Shown: positions 1 through 7,034 of the stretch, in pieces
Layout: each line of letters begins with the position of its first letter
Position numbering within the stretch: the stretch's first letter is position 1
Assembly (NCBI GenBank): GCA_016191015.1
Contig: JACPPM010000207.1
Span: 1-34,370 of the forward strand
Source of the DNA: Acidobacteriota bacterium
Lineage (GTDB): Bacteria; Acidobacteriota; CAIWXX01
Direction: 5' to 3'
Length of the DNA: 34,370 bases
Translations under genes and position numbers: made by a program
Notes under the pieces: model-generated
The model's input: the letters and a program-made list of their open reading frames with translations, nothing else
What the model was told of the DNA's origin: nothing
Databases searched by the model: none

Positions 1-26
1 GTGGTGCATCGGGTACGGGTACGGGA

Positions 27-239
27 CAAGGCTACGGCAAAGTCCCGGAAACCGCAGATTTCACAGATTGACTCGCAGATGTCGCCGATTGCTTCGCGCC
101 GACCCGAGAGTGAGGAGCAAGTTGCTCGTGGGTTGAACGCTGGAAGAATCTGCGTAGTCTGCGCGGAAATCTGCGCCATCTGCGGTTTCGCACGGAAGGG
201 CCTCGCCCGAGTCGGCGCCTCGACTTTGCCGCAGCCCTG
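27..239 (+). mobile_element. MITE-like element, copy A
   Basis: This is a 213-bp non-coding element. It starts CAAGGCTACGGCAAAGTC and ends GACTTTGCCGCAGCCCTG, which is an 18-bp terminal inverted repeat with two mismatches. The inside is made of reiterated words such as CCGCAGAT and AATCTGCG arranged as an imperfect inverted repeat around a small GAGCAA/TTGCTC palindrome. By eye it differs from copy C (4988-5200) at about six positions. I see no target duplication around this copy. Short open frames through it are products of the repeat and not genes. Confidence 0.75.
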
Positions 240-314
240 CGCCGCGCGATCGCCGCGATTGAAAAGTCCGCGCAGATGTGTGAGACTCTCCCGGCTTTTT
301 GCTGGAGGTTCAGA

Positions 315-1514
315 GTGAGGGCAGATCGGAGTGAGAAACCCGCTCATGAGAGCTCGCCGCCGCTTCGGGGCTTCAGGATTCTCGACCTGACGCGGCTGCT
401 GCCCGGAGGCTACGCCACCCTCCTCTTGGCCGACCTCGGCGCCGAGATCATCAAGGTGGAGGAGCCAGGAATCGGAGACTACATCCGATATCTGCCTCCG
501 ACTGTCGACGGGGAGTCGATCTATTTCCATCTGATCAATCGCAACAAGAAGAGCGTCTCGCTGAACCTGAAAGACATGCGTGGCGTGCAGATTTTCAAGC
601 GGCTGGCGGCGCACGCGGATGTGGTGATCGAGGGCTTCAGGCCCGGAGTCGTCGCGCGTCTCGGAGTCGGCTATCCCGACCTTGCAGCAGTGAACCCGGA
701 TCTCGTGTATTGTTCAGTTTCGGGCTATGGGCAAAGCGGCCCGCTTCGAGACCACCCCGGACATGATCTGAACTACCAGGCCCGTTCGGGCATCTTGTCG
801 CTCATGCGGATCGGCGATTCGATTCCGATCCTGCCACCCGTTCAGGTCTCGGACCTGGCGGGGGCGATGTCCGCCGTCATCTCGATTATCGCCGCCCTTC
901 TGGCACGCGAACGCGGAGCGGGCGGGCGCTCGATCGATGTGTCACTGCATGAGAGCGCGATGCACTGGACGATCTTCGCCCAGTGCGAGACACAGGCCGA
1001 AGGGCGCAGCCCGCGTCAAGGCGACTCGATCCTGACGGGGCGATTCGCCTTCTACGGTGTCTATCAGGCCGCCGACGGCAGGCTGCTCTCCCTGGCCCTT
1101 CCAGAACATCGCTTCTGGACGAATTTCTGCGAAGCCATTGGCCGGCTGGACTTCGTCGACCGCTTCATCGAGGAACCGTCACAGTCTTTGCGCGACGAGA
1201 TAGCGGCGATCATCCGGACCCGGACGGCAGACGAGTGGCTGGAGTACTTCGCGGGGCGCGACGTCTGTTGCGACCCGGTGCTGGATCTGGACGAGCTCCG
1301 GAGCGATCCTCACAGCTTGCATCGCCGGGTGTTTGCGAATCTGCCCGCGGCAGAAAAGGCGCTGTGGTGCCAGCTCTTCCCCGCCCATATCAGCGGACTC
1401 AATCCGGAACCCTCTCGCGCACCTCACCTCGGGGAACACAACGACGCGCTGTTGGGCGATCTGTTCCAGCACAAAGATGAGCTTGAGGAGCTGAGGTCAG
1501 CCGGTGTGATCTAA
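315..1514 (+). CDS. Alpha-methylacyl-CoA racemase-like, CaiB/BaiF CoA-transferase family III
   Basis: This 399-residue enzyme is of the family III CoA-transferase/racemase type and acts on acyl-CoA thioesters in the cytoplasm. The GTG start at 315 is chosen because GGAGG lies six bases upstream; an ATG at 276 is in frame but would only add a tail. The N-terminal Rossmann-like region (GFRILDLTRLLPGGYAT) and the GYGQSGP loop are typical of the family. His150 in GHDLNY, Asp180 in VSDLAG and Glu264 in LPEHRF have almost the spacing of the His/Asp/Glu catalytic set of mycobacterial alpha-methylacyl-CoA racemase (126/156/241). That favours a racemase over a CoA transferase. The gene stands alone, between inverted copies of the MITE-like element, with no fatty-acid gene beside it, so the substrate is unknown. 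Confidence 0.85.
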   Translation: MRADRSEKPAHESSPPLRGFRILDLTRLLPGGYATLLLADLGAEIIKVEEPGIGDYIRYLPPTVDGESIYFHLINRNKKSVSLNLKDMRGVQIFKRLAAHADVVIEGFRPGVVARLGVGYPDLAAVNPDLVYCSVSGYGQSGPLRDHPGHDLNYQARSGILSLMRIGDSIPILPPVQVSDLAGAMSAVISIIAALLARERGAGGRSIDVSLHESAMHWTIFAQCETQAEGRSPRQGDSILTGRFAFYGVYQAADGRLLSLALPEHRFWTNFCEAIGRLDFVDRFIEEPSQSLRDEIAAIIRTRTADEWLEYFAGRDVCCDPVLDLDELRSDPHSLHRRVFANLPAAEKALWCQLFPAHISGLNPEPSRAPHLGEHNDALLGDLFQHKDELEELRSAGVI

Positions 1515-1550
1515 GAGCTCAGATCGGGATCATGGATGGTGTCAGTCGCA

Positions 1551-1621
1551 GTTCAAAGTCCAAAGCCTCGCGACAGCGTTGGCTGCCGGTTCCCTTGAAC
1601 TTTGAACCTGGTACTTTGAAC
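1551..1621. repeat. TTTGAAC-word inverted repeat (weak)
   Basis: GTTCAAAGT at 1551-1559 pairs with ACTTTGAAC at 1613-1621. Additional CAAAG and TTGAACTTTGAAC words lie between them. It is a degenerate relative of the perfect repeat at 18914-19079. It lies a few dozen bases after the racemase gene stop and could form a hairpin. It has no U tract typical of an intrinsic terminator. Confidence 0.5.
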
Positions 1622-1725
1622 TCCGATTTGTCACCGTCCGACAAACAGATCAACTCCGACGCAGCCTCTGTCCCGTTCCCGTCCACCGTGTTTGTGTCTA
1701 AGAAGTTGAGTGTTGACACGAAATG

Positions 1726-1911
1726 GCAACACGTTCGAGTGGGTGAGATCCTCCGAACCCCTCTCAGGAAAGCAGGAAGGGAGGAATGCAGGAACGGAGC
1801 AGTCATCTCCGGAGCTCATGGTGGCATCGAACAGACCCCTCCCTGCCTTCCTAACTTCCTGTTTTCCTGAGAGGTGCTCGGAAGGGTCTTGCAGCGAGCC
1901 TGGGTCTTGCC
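1726..1911. repeat. Long imperfect palindrome, CAGGAAGG word family
   Basis: The left half (about 1744-1795, including CTCAGGAAAGCAGGAAGG) is the reverse complement, with small differences, of 1839-1890 (including CCTGTTTTCCTGAG). The centre is about 45 bases. The left part, from TGTTGACACG at 1711 to 1813, recurs in the same orientation at 34267-34370. No protein is supported here. It occupies the gap between the racemase gene and MITE copy B. Confidence 0.7.
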
Positions 1912-1943
1912 TGTTTGGTTGCGGCTCCGCCGCGTTGGGGCAT

Positions 1944-2157
1944 CAGGGCTGCGGCAAAGTCGAGGCGCCGAGCTGGGGCGAGGCCGTTCCGTGCGAAACC
2001 GCAGATGACGCAGATTTCCATGCAGATTACGCAGATTCTTCCAGGATTCAACCGACGAGCAACTTGCTCCTCACCCTCGGGTCGGCGCGAACGAATCGGC
2101 GACATCTGCGAGTCAATCTGTGAAATCTGCGGTTTCCGGGACTTTGCCGTAGTCTTG
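1944..2157 (-). mobile_element. MITE-like element, copy B (inverted)
   Basis: This is the reverse complement of the same element as 27-239 and 4988-5200, about 214 bp. Its terminal repeats are CAGGGCTGCGGCAAAGTC on the left and GACTTTGCCGTAGTCTTG on the right. It differs from copy C at roughly a dozen positions and one single-base insertion. No flanking target duplication is visible. Its right end lies 16 bases before the proposed -35 of ispG. Confidence 0.75.
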
Positions 2158-2173
2158 AGGGCGGGCGCGCGCG

Positions 2174-2203
2174 GTGACCCATCGGCCGTGTCTCTGATAG
2201 AAT
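2174..2203 (+). promoter_or_regulatory. Probable ispG promoter with extended -10
   Basis: TAGAAT at 2198-2203 is preceded by TGA, giving an extended -10 (TGnTAGAAT). GTGACC at 2174-2179 is a fair -35 with an 18-base spacer. Transcription would start near 2210, only about six bases before the ispG ATG. The message would be almost leaderless, which agrees with the lack of a Shine-Dalgarno sequence. Confidence 0.5.
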
Positions 2204-2215
2204 CCCATTCTGGTT

Positions 2216-3448
2216 ATGGGCAAGATTGAGCGACGGCGAACGCCGAGCGTGCGGGTCGGAGCGATTCAGGTCGGAAGCGATCACCCGGTGGTCGTGCAGT
2301 CGATGACGAACACCGATACTGCCGATGTGGAGGCCACGGTCGAACAGATACGGCTGCTCGCCGAAGCCGGGAGCGAGCTGGTTCGGGTGACGGTCAACAA
2401 CGAGAAAGCCGCCGCGGCCGTGGAGGAGATCGTCGCGAGGCTGCATGATAGCGGGTGTGAAGTGCCGGTCATCGGGGATTTCCATTACAACGGCCATATC
2501 CTGCTGCGGGGATTTCCGGGCTGTGCGCACGCGCTGGCGAAGTACCGCATCAACCCGGGAAACGTGGGAGTAGGTCGCAGCCATGATGACAACTTCCGTC
2601 AAATGATCGATGTGGCCATTCAACACGGCAAGCCGGTGAGAATAGGGGTTAACGGCGGATCACTGGACCAGGCGCTCCTCGCGCAGATGATGGACGAGAA
2701 CGCCCGGCGAGCCGATCCGCTGGATGCCGGAGAAGTATTGACGAACGCGATCGTGGCGAGTGCGATCGACTCGGGCGGGATGGCTGAAGAGTACGGGCTG
2801 CCCCATGAGAGGATTATCCTGAGCGCCAAAGTCTCGGACGTGCAGCAGTTGGTGCGGGTGTACCAGAAGATGTCCCGGGAGTGCGACTATCCGCTTCACC
2901 TCGGCCTGACCGAAGCGGGCATGGGGATGAAGGGAACGGTCTCGAGTACGGCAGCGCTTGCCATCCTTCTGGAGCGGGGCATCGGCGACACGATACGCGT
3001 GAGCCTGACGCCTGCACCCGGAGGTGACCGCCGCGAGGAAGTAAGGATTTGTCTCGCACTTCTGCAGAGCCTCGGGATGCGCAGTTTCTCACCTCAGGTC
3101 ACCGCGTGTCCGGGTTGCGGCCGCACCACAAGCAGCTTCTTCCAGGCGATGGCGGAACAGATCCAGGACTACATCGAGCAGAATATGCGCCGCTGGAGAC
3201 AGGAGCACCCGGGCGTCGAGATGCTCAAGGTGGCCGTCATGGGCTGCGTCGTGAACGGGCCAGGCGAGTCGAAGCACTCGGATATCGGGATCTCCTTGCC
3301 AGGCAGCGGCGAGGACCCGAAGGCGCCCGTGTATGTGGATGGGCAGCTCTTCAGAATTCTCAAAGGCCCCGGAATCGTGCGGGACTTTCTCACGATCATG
3401 GACGAATACGTCGCACGGCGTTACGGGACTGGGGTCACGAGCTCGTAG
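2216..3448 (+). CDS. ispG: 4-hydroxy-3-methylbut-2-enyl diphosphate synthase (IspG/GcpE)
   Basis: This 410-residue enzyme catalyses the penultimate step of the MEP isoprenoid pathway: reductive ring opening of methylerythritol cyclodiphosphate to HMBPP, using a [4Fe-4S] cluster. The N-terminal TIM-barrel signature [14 protein letters not shown] is clear. The cluster ligands are Cys298 and Cys301 (ACPGCGRTT) and Cys344 ([10 protein letters not shown]). Length and end points match the short bacterial form without the plant-type insert. The ATG start matches the family N-terminus, although no ribosome binding site precedes it; a near-leaderless message from the extended -10 just upstream is likely. 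It is not next to ispD/ispF, which are about 21 kb away in this window. Confidence 0.97.
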   Translation: MGKIERRRTPSVRVGAIQVGSDHPVVVQSMTNTDTADVEATVEQIRLLAEAGSELVRVTVNNEKAAAAVEEIVARLHDSGCEVPVIGDFHYNGHILLRGFPGCAHALAKYRINPGNVGVGRSHDDNFRQMIDVAIQHGKPVRIGVNGGSLDQALLAQMMDENARRADPLDAGEVLTNAIVASAIDSGGMAEEYGLPHERIILSAKVSDVQQLVRVYQKMSRECDYPLHLGLTEAGMGMKGTVSSTAALAILLERGIGDTIRVSLTPAPGGDRREEVRICLALLQSLGMRSFSPQVTACPGCGRTTSSFFQAMAEQIQDYIEQNMRRWRQEHPGVEMLKVAVMGCVVNGPGESKHSDIGISLPGSGEDPKAPVYVDGQLFRILKGPGIVRDFLTIMDEYVARRYGTGVTSS

Positions 3449-3613
3449 ATCGAGACGGGCGCGTCATCGGAGGCGCAGATCGGGAGACGACAAATCATCC
3501 GCAGGACGCAGGAAACGCTCAGAGGTAGTCTCTCCAACCGGATGCCTCACCTCCGCCTGCGGCCGACACCTTGACACCTCTGCGTGTGGCCAATACGTTC
3601 TCAGGTGCCTATG

Positions 3614-3641
3614 CTCGTCGCAGGACAGCGCCTGCGACGAG
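3614..3641. repeat. Perfect 11-bp stem-loop
   Basis: CTCGTCGCAGG (3614-3624) and CCTGCGACGAG (3631-3641) are perfect complements around the six-base loop ACAGCG. It sits between the convergent ispG and PP-loop genes. There is no T run on either side, so it is not a classical terminator. It could pause or protect transcripts from both sides. I recognise nothing in the remaining spacer from 3449 to 3613. Confidence 0.6.
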
Positions 3642-3661
3642 AGGCCGCGTTGCCGCAGCCC

Positions 3662-3789
3662 GAAGACCGGAAGGGAAACCGCAGATTGCACCGATTACGC
3701 AGATTCCCCAGGGCGACGATCTCGCAGCCGTCAATACTCCGAGGTTGAATCTGTGAAATCTGCGGAATCTGTGGTTTCCCGGCTTTCGG
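3662..3789. repeat. AATCTGCG-word palindrome
   Basis: GGGAAACCGCAGATT near 3673 faces AATCTGTGGTTTCCC ending at 3780. The flanking GAAGACCGG and CGGCTTTCGG also pair. It shares the CAGATT words with the arms of the MITE-like elements but lacks their GGCAAAGTC ends. It is therefore a related palindrome or a remnant, not a full copy. It lies between two convergent genes. Confidence 0.6.
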
Positions 3790-3844
3790 CCTCGTTTGAC
3801 CCGACAACATGTTGGTAAGAATGGTCCGCTAAGCGGCCTGGACA

Positions 3845-4909
3845 CTATAGCCTGAATGGCTCGATTCTCTCAGGAGGCAGGGGATGGGCGCCGATGGTAT
3901 ACGGGTCGTTCAGGCCGCTGATCGAGAACGTGACGCGCTCCTGTGATGCGGGGGCCGTGAAGTGCGCGGCGATACCGGCGGCCAGCTCGATGTCCACGCT
4001 CAACGGCGTGCCCTGGAATACACCCGTCGGTCCCGGGATCGAATCCGGCTTGATCTGGGGGTAGGCGGACAGGAACCGTTCGATGTACTCGTTCTCACCC
4101 TGATCGCGGCCGAGGATGAGCTTGGTGCGATCGCTCAATCGCATGTGGCGTCCGATCTTGAGAAGCACGAAATCCTGGTGATGCAGCTCGGCGTGCGGGC
4201 GATGATCCAGGAGGTCTTTCAGGCGTCGCGCGAAGTTGTGGTCGGTGAGAAAACAGCATCCCCCTGCCGGTTGCGGGTAATCGTCGATTCCCCAAGCCTG
4301 CGCCAGCTCCATCTGTGTGGTGCGCCCCCGGCCGTGGACATCCAGCAGATCATTGCGTTTCACCCAGCCTTCTTTTTCGGGGATCGTGGGGGAGAGGAGC
4401 TTCGCTGATAGCGGCCGGATCAGAAGGCCCCCCAGCCCGCTCTGTCTTGCAATCAGCGCAAGAGTATTGCGGTGTTGAGTCATGGGGCGCTGTCCGAGCA
4501 CTTCCCCGGTGAACACGAAGCTGCCGCCGACTTCCTCCATGTACTTCCTCGCTCTCGACAGCATGAAGATCCGGCAATCGATGCACGGATTCATCGCCGA
4601 TCCGTATCCGTACTTCGGGTTGGTGACGACCGGAAGGTATTCGGCCGAGATGTCGATGATCTCGACAGGGAATCTGAGATCGGAGCCTGCGCGTAGAGCT
4701 TCGTTTCGGAGCTTCTTTGCGCGCCGTTTGCTGTCGGCCGGGCTGAAGTTCGCGATCAGTCGCTGGTGGTCGGTGAGGCAGAAGCCGGTCGAGAAGTTGA
4801 CGCCGAGCACTTCGATGCCGAGTCGTTGCATGAGGCAGGCGGCGATGGTCGAGTCGAGACCACCGGAGATCATTCCGACAGCTTTGATGCCCATAAGGGA
4901 TCTGAACAT
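3845..4909 (-). CDS. MnmA/ThiI-like PP-loop tRNA thiolation enzyme
   Basis: This 354-residue protein is probably a tRNA sulfur-insertion enzyme that adenylates the target base with ATP. The PP-loop SGGLDS is at residues 15-20. NPCIDC (Cys109, Cys112) and AGGCC (Cys218, Cys219) occupy the places of the MnmA NPCxxCN and GICF catalytic cysteines. GLLIRPLSAKLL (161-172) and a C-terminal IGRHMRLS...LGRDQGENE region belong to a separate MnmA-like family, not canonical MnmA. The frame stays open upstream to 5242, but that part is a translation of the MITE-like element, so a start at 4909 or 4894 (MGIKAVG) is chosen. Neither has a good Shine-Dalgarno sequence. The gene stands alone, and the modified position (U34, U8 or other) cannot be read from the sequence. 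Confidence 0.85.
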   Translation of the reverse strand: MFRSLMGIKAVGMISGGLDSTIAACLMQRLGIEVLGVNFSTGFCLTDHQRLIANFSPADSKRRAKKLRNEALRAGSDLRFPVEIIDISAEYLPVVTNPKYGYGSAMNPCIDCRIFMLSRARKYMEEVGGSFVFTGEVLGQRPMTQHRNTLALIARQSGLGGLLIRPLSAKLLSPTIPEKEGWVKRNDLLDVHGRGRTTQMELAQAWGIDDYPQPAGGCCFLTDHNFARRLKDLLDHRPHAELHHQDFVLLKIGRHMRLSDRTKLILGRDQGENEYIERFLSAYPQIKPDSIPGPTGVFQGTPLSVDIELAAGIAAHFTAPASQERVTFSISGLNDPYTIGAHPLPPERIEPFRL

Positions 4910-4978
4910 AAGGGCCGGAACGATGGAAGTCAAGGTCGGCGCAGCATTCGGGCACAGCTGGTGCAAAGCCGTAGATTC

Positions 4979-4987
4979 GCTCACGAC
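4979..4987. repeat. Target-site duplication, left copy
   Basis: GCTCACGAC directly precedes MITE-like copy C. The same nine bases directly follow it at 5201-5209. This is the signature of a transposition event that left nine-base duplications. Confidence 0.8.
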
Positions 4988-5200
4988 CAAGGCTACGGCA
5001 AAGTCCCGGAAACCGCAGATTTCACAGATTGACTCGCAGATGTCGCCGATTGCTTCGCGCCGATCCGAGAGTGAGGAGCAATTTGCTCGTCGGTTGAAGG
5101 CTGGAAGAATCTGCGTAATCTGCGCGGAAATCTGCGCCATCTGCGGTTTCGCACGGAACGGCCTCGCCCGAGTCGGCGCCTCGACTTTGCCGCAGCCCTG
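4988..5200 (+). mobile_element. MITE-like element, copy C, with target duplication
   Basis: This 213-bp element has terminal repeats CAAGGCTACGGCAAAGTC and GACTTTGCCGCAGCCCTG (16 of 18 positions pair). It is flanked by perfect 9-bp direct repeats GCTCACGAC. It encodes no transposase and would need one in trans. Ends beginning CAGGG with duplications of 8-10 bp recall ISAs1-type insertion sequences; this is an inference from general knowledge of that family. It inserted between the divergent PP-loop and phosphodiesterase genes. Confidence 0.85.
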
Positions 5201-5209
5201 GCTCACGAC
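5201..5209. repeat. Target-site duplication, right copy
   Basis: GCTCACGAC repeats 4979-4987 exactly. Its last three bases also form the left edge of a 12-bp perfect palindrome, GACGGCGCCGTC (5207-5218), just upstream of the next promoter. Confidence 0.8.
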
Positions 5210-5218
5210 GGCGCCGTC

Positions 5219-5248
5219 TTGCCCGGCTACGCATAAACGCAATAGGAT
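5219..5248 (+). promoter_or_regulatory. Possible promoter of the phosphodiesterase gene
   Basis: TTGCCC (5219-5224) and TAGGAT (5243-5248) are separated by 18 bases, each matching four of six consensus positions. The predicted start near 5255 would give a short leader to the ATG at 5273. The perfect palindrome GACGGCGCCGTC (5207-5218) abuts the -35 and could be an operator. Confidence 0.35.
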
Positions 5249-5272
5249 ACGTCCCCGATGGGCGAGGGGGCG

Positions 5273-7003
5273 ATGAATCGAAGAATACCGTTGATCACAA
5301 TCCTCGTGACTGCCCTTTTGATCTCGGCGCTCCGGTCGATTCCAGACGACAGGCGGAGCTCACCGAACAGTACGGCGGTGCGAACGCCTGTGCCTGTCGT
5401 TGCCGAGGGATCGCTGACCAAGCGCCGGATCCTGATGATCGGGTTGGATGGATGCAGCTACGATCTGGTACGAACGTGGGCGGGCGAGGGCAAGCTTCCT
5501 CATCTAGCTTCGTTGATCGCGAACGGAGCCAGTGGACACCTCTCGACGATCGAGACACCACGCCTGCCTGGCGCTCGCTCCACGATCTCGTCGCCCGTGG
5601 TCTGGACGACAATGGCGACGGGAAAGCTCCCGGACAAGCACGGCATTTGGGATTTCGGGCAGCCGTTTCCCGAGGAGTTGTATGCCTGGATGGATCACGA
5701 AGCGGAGATCATCCTGCCAACCACCCTGCGGACCGACTTGGTCGTGCATGTGATCGCGAAGGCCGCGCCCGATTCAGGAGCGATCCGGGCCATGGTCAGC
5801 TTGAACGGCGTCGGATTGCCGTCGGTGTCCCTAACGGAGCAATCGGCGGACGCCATCATCCGGATCCCGGAAGGCGCCGTTTCTGAAGAGCGCAATCGCC
5901 TGGAGCTTCGGATCGATCGTGGCGAGGGGCGGGCCGTCGGATGCCGCCTAGTGCGGGTGGAGAGCGGTGATGGCCGCTTTGTCGGAGCCGTGGATCCCTG
6001 GCGGAGTGCAGACGCCTTCGCATCAGGGTGGCACCTGCCGGACACGACAGCCCGGCCACTGATCCAGACGGCCCACCGGCAGGTGAGGGCGTTTTGGGAC
6101 ATTCTCGGAGAGAGAGGGAGATCGGTCGCCCTTGTGGGTTGGTGGGGCACATGGCCGGCATACCCCATCAACGGCGTCATGCTCTCGTCTCACCTCGGCC
6201 TTCGTGGAAAGAAAACACTTACGACGCGCAGCGCCGATGAAGTTCTCCATAACACCCCGCATCTGACCTACCCCGAAGACTATCTCGAGCATATCCTCGA
6301 CGGCGGGCTTGTTCCACAGGATCCGAAAGAAGAGTTGGCCAGGACGATCGTCGATTTGCGCGGGTGTCAGATCGAGGCGGGAAGCCTCAGTGCTGAGACG
6401 CTCGAGGATGTCTTCGCACAGGACACCTTCTACAGAAACCTCAGCGTCGATCTCCTCTCCGGCCGTGGCGACTACGATCTCCTGACCGTCTATTTCGAGG
6501 GCATGGATGTGGTCGGTCACAAATTCTATAACTTCCTTGCCGGGAGACGTTCCAAGGACAATTGGATCGCATGTCCGGACGCCGGGCGGCTCGAGAGGGT
6601 CGTCGAGAACTACTACCGCTATGTGGATCGGATGATCGGCGAGCTGACCGAGAAGGCGCGAGGCCGGTACGATACCACGATGATCATCACCGACCACGGC
6701 TTCGATGTGCATGGTCATGCCGACTCGGGGTGGGTGCTTCTCTCGGGCCCCGGAATCGAAAAGACACTCATCCGCCATGCCTCCGTTCGCGATGTCACGC
6801 CGACGATCCTCTACATGCTCGGACTCCCCGTCGCGGATGACATGGACGGCGAGCCCATGCTGGAGGCCTTCTCCAACGGGCACCGAGACGCAGTCGCGAG
6901 GATCCCCACTTACGAGTCGCGCCCGATTCTCATCGCGCCCGAGGCGTCGGAAGCCGAGAAGGAGCTGGAAGAGAGATTCAGATCCTTGGGGTATATCGAA
7001 TGA
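5273..7003 (+). CDS. Membrane-anchored alkaline phosphatase/type I phosphodiesterase family protein
   Basis: This 576-residue protein has the alkaline-phosphatase/NPP fold and should hydrolyse or transfer phosphate esters outside the inner membrane. The start at 5273 gives MNRRIPLITILVTALLISAL, a basic then hydrophobic signal anchor, and GAGGGGG lies just upstream; an ATG at 5258 is the alternative. The two-metal site can be followed through: Asp59 (GLDG), nucleophile Thr112 (PVVWTTMATG), Asp412 and His416 (GMDVVGH), Asp474-His475 (TDHGF) and His482 (HGH). A beta-rich insert at about 165-235 resembles a small carbohydrate- or ligand-binding module. The next two genes are also membrane proteins, and the trio may handle surface glycans or lipids. 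The substrate is unknown. Confidence 0.85.
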   Translation: MNRRIPLITILVTALLISALRSIPDDRRSSPNSTAVRTPVPVVAEGSLTKRRILMIGLDGCSYDLVRTWAGEGKLPHLASLIANGASGHLSTIETPRLPGARSTISSPVVWTTMATGKLPDKHGIWDFGQPFPEELYAWMDHEAEIILPTTLRTDLVVHVIAKAAPDSGAIRAMVSLNGVGLPSVSLTEQSADAIIRIPEGAVSEERNRLELRIDRGEGRAVGCRLVRVESGDGRFVGAVDPWRSADAFASGWHLPDTTARPLIQTAHRQVRAFWDILGERGRSVALVGWWGTWPAYPINGVMLSSHLGLRGKKTLTTRSADEVLHNTPHLTYPEDYLEHILDGGLVPQDPKEELARTIVDLRGCQIEAGSLSAETLEDVFAQDTFYRNLSVDLLSGRGDYDLLTVYFEGMDVVGHKFYNFLAGRRSKDNWIACPDAGRLERVVENYYRYVDRMIGELTEKARGRYDTTMIITDHGFDVHGHADSGWVLLSGPGIEKTLIRHASVRDVTPTILYMLGLPVADDMDGEPMLEAFSNGHRDAVARIPTYESRPILIAPEASEAEKELEERFRSLGYIE

Positions 7004-7034
7004 CATTGACCTGCAAGTCATCGGGGCCGCAGGC

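Noticed and set aside
1-318. Open frame of 105 codons at the window start
   Set aside because: It runs through the MITE-like element and its words; the same peptide fragments appear wherever the element is inserted.
1519-1870. Small genes in the spacer after the racemase gene
   Set aside because: Overlapping frames on both strands all translate palindromic repeats, and the same peptide recurs at the window end from the repeat copy.
1551-1911. Possible CRISPR array in the repeat-rich spacer
   Set aside because: Repeats are short words without regular spacing or unique spacers, and no cas gene is in the window.
4910-5242. N-terminal extension of about 111 residues on the PP-loop gene
   Set aside because: Most of it is the translated reverse strand of the transposable element and its target duplication; the conserved domain begins after 4909.
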